Shown piece after piece: positions 30,123 to 35,023 of a DNA stretch of 35,023 nucleotides. Each line of letters begins with the position of its first letter. The stretch's first letter is position 1. The stretch comes from Bacillus sp. (in: firmicutes) (GTDB taxonomy: Bacteria; Bacillota; Bacilli; Bacillales; Cytobacillaceae). The notes under the pieces were generated by a model. It was not told where the DNA came from. It saw only the letters and a list, made by a program, of their open reading frames with translations, and did not search any database. The position numbers and the translations under genes were made by a program. The stretch lies in assembly GCA_031179905.1 (NCBI GenBank), contig JAPSHL010000012.1, positions 1-35,023 on the forward strand, read 5' to 3'.

Positions 30123-31487
30123 ATGAGTGAAATGCTCCATGATAGAATTCCACCACAAAATATTGAAGCAGAGCAAGCTGTACTAGGGGCGATCTTTTTA
30201 GAACCGCAAAGCTTGACAATGGCTTCAGAAATCCTCATTCCAGAGGATTTTTACAGGGGTGCCCATCAGAAGATTTATACAGCAATGCTAAAGCTGAACG
30301 ATGCAGGAAAGGCGGTTGACCTTATAACCGTCACAGCAGAGCTTTCTGCCGGCAATAATCTTGAGGATACTGGAGGAGTCAGCTACTTAAGTGAACTGGC
30401 AGCATCTGTACCTACCGCAGCCAATATAGAGTATTATGCGAAGATTGTTGAGGAAAAATCCTTGCTGCGCAGACTTATACGAACAGCCACTGATATAGCC
30501 CAAGACGGCTATGCAAGAGAAGATGAAGTAGAGGTATTGCTGAGCGAGGCAGAAAAAAATATCCTTGAGGTTGCCCAAAGAAAGAATGCTGGGGCGTTCC
30601 ACAATATTAAGGATGTATTAGTACGGACATATGACAATATTGAGTTAATGCATAACCGTCAAGGTGATATAACAGGTATTGCTACTGGGTTTGCTGAGCT
30701 TGATAAAATGACAGCTGGTTTTCAGCGAAATGATTTAATCATTGTTGGCGCTCGTCCCTCTGTTGGTAAGACGGCGTTTGCTTTGAATATTGCCCAAAAC
30801 GTAGCCACAACAACTGGGGAAAATGTAGCGATATTCAGTCTTGAGATGGGTGCAGAGCAGCTCGTTATGCGTATGCTATGTGCAGAAGGAAATATTGATG
30901 CACAGCGTCTTCGTACAGGATCATTGACAGACGAGGATTGGGGCAAGCTTACTATGGCGATGGGAAGCCTCTCTAATGCCGGTATATTCATTGATGATAC
31001 GCCAGGCGTAAAAATCACTGATATACGTTCTAAGTGCCGCAGGCTAAAGCAGGAGCATGGTCTAGGTATGATTCTAATCGATTACTTGCAGCTCATCCTT
31101 GGAAGCGGGCGCTCTGGGGAAAACAGACAGCAGGAAGTATCGGAAATCTCACGTTCTCTTAAACAGCTTGCTCGTGAACTGCAAGTGCCAGTAATCGCAT
31201 TGTCTCAGCTTTCCCGTGGGGTAGAGCAAAGACAGGATAAGAGACCGATGATGTCGGATATAAGGGAATCAGGAAGTATTGAGCAGGATGCAGATATAGT
31301 TGCCTTTTTATATCGTGATGATTATTATGACAAAGAATCAGAAAGCAAAAATATTATTGAGATTATTATAGCCAAACAAAGGAATGGTCCAACAGGAACG
31401 GTACAGCTTGCCTTTGTGAAGGAATATAATAAATTTGTTAACTTAGAAAGGCGGTTTGATGATCCATCAATGCCGCCGGGAGCATAA
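30123..31487 (+). CDS. dnaC: Replicative DNA helicase (DnaB family; dnaC in B. subtilis)
   Basis: The hexameric 5'-3' helicase that drives the replication fork. Of 454 residues, the N-terminal domain is about 1-120, a linker follows, and the RecA-like motor has Walker A GARPSVGKT (209-217), Walker B MILIDYLQLI, and the arginine-finger region. Conserved segments include SDIRESGSIEQDADIVAFLYR and RNGPTGTV. B. subtilis calls this gene dnaC while most databases use dnaB. AAGGAGG precedes the ATG; a strong terminator follows. Confidence 0.97.
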   Translation: MSEMLHDRIPPQNIEAEQAVLGAIFLEPQSLTMASEILIPEDFYRGAHQKIYTAMLKLNDAGKAVDLITVTAELSAGNNLEDTGGVSYLSELAASVPTAANIEYYAKIVEEKSLLRRLIRTATDIAQDGYAREDEVEVLLSEAEKNILEVAQRKNAGAFHNIKDVLVRTYDNIELMHNRQGDITGIATGFAELDKMTAGFQRNDLIIVGARPSVGKTAFALNIAQNVATTTGENVAIFSLEMGAEQLVMRMLCAEGNIDAQRLRTGSLTDEDWGKLTMAMGSLSNAGIFIDDTPGVKITDIRSKCRRLKQEHGLGMILIDYLQLILGSGRSGENRQQEVSEISRSLKQLARELQVPVIALSQLSRGVEQRQDKRPMMSDIRESGSIEQDADIVAFLYRDDYYDKESESKNIIEIIIAKQRNGPTGTVQLAFVKEYNKFVNLERRFDDPSMPPGA

Positions 31488-31491
31488 ATAT

Positions 31492-31530
31492 AGGCAGATT
31501 GGCTGTTTAAAGCTAATCTGCCTTTTTTTG
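31492..31530 (+). terminator. Terminator after the helicase gene
   Basis: AGGCAGATTGGCT pairs with AGCTAATCTGCCT (13 bp, one G-U) followed by TTTTTTT. Confidence 0.9.
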
Positions 31531-31603
31531 TGCTCAAAATTAGGAACCAAACTCAGATTTTCATCTTAGAAAATCTATTGAAATAAACCTATATTAGTAG
31601 AAT

Positions 31604-31648
31604 TATTACGAACATATATTTATTTGCTAGTTTTGAATGTTCGGGTTT
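31604..31648. promoter_or_regulatory. Paired PurR boxes upstream of purA
   Basis: Two inverted PurBox-like sequences. The downstream one (31636-31648, minus strand AAACCCGAACATT) fits AWWWCCGAACWWT at 12 of 13 positions. The upstream one (31604-31616, TATTACGAACATA) fits 10 of 13 with the central CGAAC intact. They directly precede the purA -35 region. In B. subtilis purA is repressed by PurR through such a pair and relieved by PRPP. Confidence 0.7.
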
Positions 31649-31650
31649 TG

Positions 31651-31680
31651 TTGACTTTTGTATGCTTAAATTGGTAAAAT
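31651..31680 (+). promoter_or_regulatory. purA promoter
   Basis: TTGACT (31651-31656) and TAAAAT (31675-31680), 18-nt spacer, abutting the downstream PurBox. Confidence 0.7.
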
Positions 31681-31704
31681 AAGATTGTTTGGTAAGGAAT
31701 ATAA

Positions 31705-33033
<1,329 letters not shown>

Positions 33034-33052
33034 AAAGGCTTAGTAAACATGA

Positions 33053-33092
33053 AGGAGCCGCTTTTAAGAGCGGCTCCTAAATATTTTTTTGG
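33053..33092 (+). terminator. Terminator after purA
   Basis: AGGAGCCGCT pairs with AGCGGCTCCT around a 6-nt loop, followed by AAATATTTTTTT. Confidence 0.88.
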
Positions 33093-33109
33093 TTTTTTTA
33101 AAAAAAGTA

Positions 33110-33139
33110 TTGCCATTTATAGTAGATGCATGATAATAT
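33110..33139 (+). promoter_or_regulatory. tRNA operon promoter
   Basis: TTGCCA and TAATAT with an 18-nt spacer, 66 nt upstream of the first tRNA gene and just after the purA terminator. Confidence 0.65.
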
Positions 33140-33205
33140 AAAAAGCGTCGCAAATGAAGCGAATTAAGCAGAGAAACAAACGATCTGCAAGTTTTCTTTT
33201 AAAGC

Positions 33206-33281
33206 GAGTCATTAGCTCAGTTGGTAGAGCATCTGACTTTTAATCAGAGGGTCGCAGGTTCGAATCCTGCATGACTCACCA
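33206..33281 (+). tRNA. tRNA-Lys (anticodon UUU)
   Basis: A complete 76-nt cloverleaf. Acceptor arms GAGTCAT/ATGACTC pair fully, the anticodon stem TCTGA/TCAGA closes a CTTTTAA loop with anticodon TTT at 33239-33241, and the T arm contains GGTTCGAATCC. The 3' CCA is encoded. The wobble U is an expected MnmE-MnmG substrate. Confidence 0.97.
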
Positions 33282-33291
33282 TTTTTAATAT

Positions 33292-33363
33292 GGCCCATTG
33301 GTCAAGCGGTTAAGACACCGCCCTTTCACGGCGGTAACACGGGTTCGAATCCCGTATGGGTCA
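33292..33363 (+). tRNA. tRNA-Glu (anticodon UUC)
   Basis: A complete cloverleaf of 72 nt. Acceptor arms GGCCCAT/ATGGGTC pair (one G-U), and anticodon stem CCGCC/GGCGG closes CTTTCAC with anticodon TTC. The sequence after the discriminator A is TTTTT, so CCA is not encoded and must be added by CCA-adding enzyme. The wobble U is also an MnmE-MnmG type site. Confidence 0.96.
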
Positions 33364-33383
33364 TTTTTACATATAGTTTGTCT

Positions 33384-33459
33384 GGTCCCGTGGTGTAGCG
33401 GTTAACATGCCTGCCTGTCACGCAGGAGATCGCGGGTTCGATTCCCGTCGGGACCGCCA
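33384..33459 (+). tRNA. tRNA-Asp (anticodon GUC)
   Basis: Acceptor arms GGTCCCG/CGGGACC, anticodon stem CCTGC/GCAGG closing CTGTCAC with anticodon GTC, T arm with GGTTCGATTCC. CCA is encoded (33457-33459). Confidence 0.97.
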
Positions 33460-33518
33460 TTTTTGTTTCATATGCATTATGCATATTTTACATATATTAA
33501 AGAGAGATTATAAAATAT

Positions 33519-33591
33519 GGCTCAGTAGCTCAGTCGGTAGAGCAAAGGACTGAAAATCCTTGTGTCGGCGGTTCGATTCCGTCCTGAGCCA
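33519..33591 (+). tRNA. tRNA-Phe (anticodon GAA)
   Basis: Acceptor arms GGCTCAG/CTGAGCC, anticodon stem AAGGA/TCCTT closing CTGAAAA with anticodon GAA. After the discriminator A the sequence is TCC, so CCA is not encoded. It is the last gene of the tRNA cluster. Confidence 0.96.
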
Positions 33592-33598
33592 TCCTTAA

Positions 33599-33636
33599 AA
33601 AACAACTATGCGATATGCATGGTTGTTTTTTTTATT
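33599..33636 (+). terminator. Terminator of the tRNA operon
   Basis: AAAACAACTATGC pairs with GCATGGTTGTTTT (13 bp, one G-U) around GATAT, followed by a run of eight or more Ts. Confidence 0.9.
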
Positions 33637-33702
33637 CCAAGAGTAATACATTTCTATTACAATATTGCAACGACTTAAATTTATATAAGGAGTTATGATA
33701 AA

Positions 33703-33894
33703 ATGATAATAGGCGGATTCTGCAGTTAGAGTGGTCATTATATCTTTAAAAACAAAAAAAAGAGGCGAGAGGCAAGCGAAAAATTACCTCTCAACCACAA
33801 ATAAAGGAAAATGAAACTACATGTTATTAACGGATGAGAGTCCCAAAAGGTTTCATTTTATTGAATTTTCAACCCTCTATATTGGAGGGTTTTT
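33703..33894. other. Hairpin-rich non-coding element upstream of walR
   Basis: A 190-nt stretch with no convincing gene. It has three stem-loops. First, 33767-33775 with 33784-33792 (GAGAGGCAA/TTACCTCTC); on the minus strand it is followed by GCCTCTTTTTTT. Second, a perfect 10-bp stem 33808-33817 with 33850-33859 (AAAATGAAAC/GTTTCATTTT) closing a 32-nt loop. Third, 33871-33877 with 33885-33891 (AACCCTC/GAGGGTT) followed by TTTTT on the plus strand. It could be a small RNA, a leader attenuator of walR, or a pair of overlapping opposite transcripts. A tiny frame MIIGGFCS begins at 33703 with AAGGAG ten bases upstream. I do not recognise a known RNA family. Confidence 0.5.
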
Positions 33895-33895
33895 C
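33871..33895 (+). terminator. Terminator-like hairpin upstream of walR
   Basis: AACCCTC, a 7-nt loop, GAGGGTT and then TTTT. It lies 144 nt before the walR start, so it either ends a short upstream RNA or attenuates walRK transcription. From 33900 to 34038 the sequence is AT-rich and must include the walR promoter unless transcription comes from upstream; I cannot pick one. Confidence 0.65.
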
Positions 33896-34038
33896 AAATA
33901 GCTAAATAAATGTAATGAAAAAGCGGAAGAATAGAAAAAAAGTGAATATATAAAATGAAAATGGTAAAGTAGAAGTAGATTTTATATTGGAAATAACAAC
34001 AATTTTAATAGATAGAACAATGAAGGAGATAAACGTGC

Positions 34039-34749
34039 ATGAATAAAAAGATACTCGTAGTAGATGATGAAAAACCGATTGCTGATATTCTGCAATTTAA
34101 TTTAAAGAAGGAGGGCTTTGAAGTACATTGTGCCTATGACGGCAATGCAGCATTAGAAATGGTAGATGAAGTGCAGCCAGATTTAGTTTTGCTTGATATT
34201 ATGCTTCCGCAGCGAGATGGAATGGAAGTTTGCCGTGAAATCCGTAAAAAATATGAGATGCCTATTATTATGCTGACAGCAAAGGATTCTGAAATAGATA
34301 AAGTACTTGGTCTTGAGCTTGGTGCCGACGATTACGTTACAAAGCCTTTCAGCACAAGAGAGCTTATTGCTCGTGTTAAAGCAAACTTAAGACGCCATCA
34401 GCAAGTTCCTGCAGCCGCAGAGGAAGAGAATGAATCAAATGAGATTGAAGTGGGATCTTTAATCATTCATCCGGATGCTTATATTGTTTCTAAGCGTGGG
34501 GAAATGATTGAGCTGACGCATCGTGAGTTTGAACTTCTGCATTATTTGGCTAAACATATCGGCCAGGTTATGACAAGAGAGCATTTGCTCCAAACTGTTT
34601 GGGGCTATGACTATTACGGTGACGTTCGTACAGTGGATGTGACGGTGAGAAGATTGAGAGAAAAAATAGAGGATAACCCAAGCCATCCAACCTGGATTGT
34701 AACGAGAAGAGGGGTAGGGTATTACTTGCGTAATCCTGAACAGGAGTAA
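34039..34749 (+). CDS. walR: Response regulator WalR
   Basis: The essential OmpR-family regulator of cell-wall hydrolases in low-G+C Gram-positives. The 236 residues comprise a receiver domain with acidic D9/D10, phospho-acceptor D53 in LLDIMLP, T80 and K102, and a winged-helix DNA-binding domain with [33 protein letters not shown] and [25 protein letters not shown] precedes the ATG. It leads the walRK operon; walK starts 9 nt downstream. Confidence 0.97.
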   Translation: MNKKILVVDDEKPIADILQFNLKKEGFEVHCAYDGNAALEMVDEVQPDLVLLDIMLPQRDGMEVCREIRKKYEMPIIMLTAKDSEIDKVLGLELGADDYVTKPFSTRELIARVKANLRRHQQVPAAAEEENESNEIEVGSLIIHPDAYIVSKRGEMIELTHREFELLHYLAKHIGQVMTREHLLQTVWGYDYYGDVRTVDVTVRRLREKIEDNPSHPTWIVTRRGVGYYLRNPEQE

Positions 34750-34758
34750 TAGACATTA

Positions 34759-35023
34759 ATGAAAAAAGTTAGTTTTTTTAGATCAATCCATGTAAAGCTA
34801 ATGATAATAATTGTATTGCTCATACTTATATCGATACAGATTATCGGTGTGTATTTTGTACAAAAGCTGCAGTCCACCTTGATCGAAAACTTTAAAACTT
34901 CCATTCAGGAAAAGGTAAATATAGTTTCTATTTATATGGAGGAACAGCTTGTAAAAGAGCGGCCAGTGGAAAACACCGATACAACTCTTGAAGAAGATGT
35001 GAAAAGACTGTTGAGCGAACATA
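34759..35023 (+). CDS. walK: Sensor histidine kinase WalK (partial, 5' end only)
   Basis: The first 88 codons of a gene cut by the right window edge. The product begins MKKVSFFRSIHVKLMIIIVLLILISIQIIGVYF (shown here by its ends: a short basic leader, then one membrane helix at about residues 13-33), followed by the start of the extracytoplasmic sensor domain. This matches the beginning of WalK, the cognate kinase of WalR. The start ATG has CAGGAG 12 nt upstream, inside the end of walR, so translation is probably coupled. Kinase domains lie outside the window. Confidence 0.92.
   Translation, partial: MKKVSFFRSIHVKLMIIIVLLILISIQIIGVYFVQKLQSTLIENFKTSIQEKVNIVSIYMEEQLVKERPVENTDTTLEEDVKRLLSEH

Noticed and set aside
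33731-33814. 27-codon GTG frame in the pre-walR region
   Set aside because: No ribosome-binding site, low-complexity lysine-rich product, and it runs through the hairpin arms; better explained as non-coding.
33703-33894. Known riboswitch, T-box or Bacillaceae-1 RNA upstream of walR
   Set aside because: None of the conserved motifs of T-box (AGGGTGG), SAM, TPP, purine or lysine riboswitches, nor the RUCCU loops of Bacillaceae-1, could be found.

Overview
The window is the replication-origin region of a low-G+C Gram-positive chromosome, almost certainly a member of the Bacillaceae. The evidence is gene content and order (dnaA-dnaN-yaaA-recF-remB-gyrB-gyrA on one side; rpmH-rnpA-spoIIIJ-jag-mnmE-mnmG-rsmG-noc-parA-parB on the other), together with sporulation-linked genes (spoIIIJ, noc, yyaC), WalRK, Ssb ending in DDDLPF and Bacillus-type oriC sequences. 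I cannot name the species from this sequence alone. It is not B. subtilis: the yyaD/yyaE and yybS neighbours known there are missing, and it carries an mscS-type gene, a family 4 glycosyltransferase gene and an HD-GYP-like gene.

Left arm, minus strand (1-10688). Reading away from the origin: dnaA, an origin spacer with the probable unwinding element, dnaN, yaaA, recF, remB, gyrB, gyrA, and a gene for a degenerate HD-GYP protein. At the left edge are the tandem promoters and boxA leader of an rRNA operon whose 16S gene lies outside the window. The dnaA-rpmH spacer (10689-11418) holds the second DnaA-box cluster of the bipartite origin.

Right arm, plus strand (11419-35023). rpmH-rnpA, then spoIIIJ-jag, a third DnaA-box cluster, mnmE-mnmG-rsmG, noc, parA-parB with a parS site inside parB, yyaC (the only gene facing the origin), mscS-DUF951, ychF, a glycosyltransferase, rpsF-ssb-rpsR with a second parS, gdpP-rplI, the replicative helicase, purA with PurR boxes, four tRNA genes (Lys, Glu, Asp, Phe), a structured non-coding stretch, and walR-walK (walK runs off the edge).

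The genes form a coherent set: replication initiation and elongation (dnaA, dnaN, dnaB-type helicase, ssb), supercoiling (gyrAB), repair (recF), segregation and nucleoid occlusion (parABS, noc), translation (rpmH, rnpA, rpsF, rpsR, rplI, tRNAs and their modifiers MnmEG), membrane insertion (SpoIIIJ), c-di-AMP turnover (gdpP) and cell-wall control (walRK). Almost everything is transcribed with the replication fork. No mobile element, prophage or CRISPR array is visible. The least explained DNA is the hairpin-rich stretch between the tRNA genes and walR (about 33700-33895).
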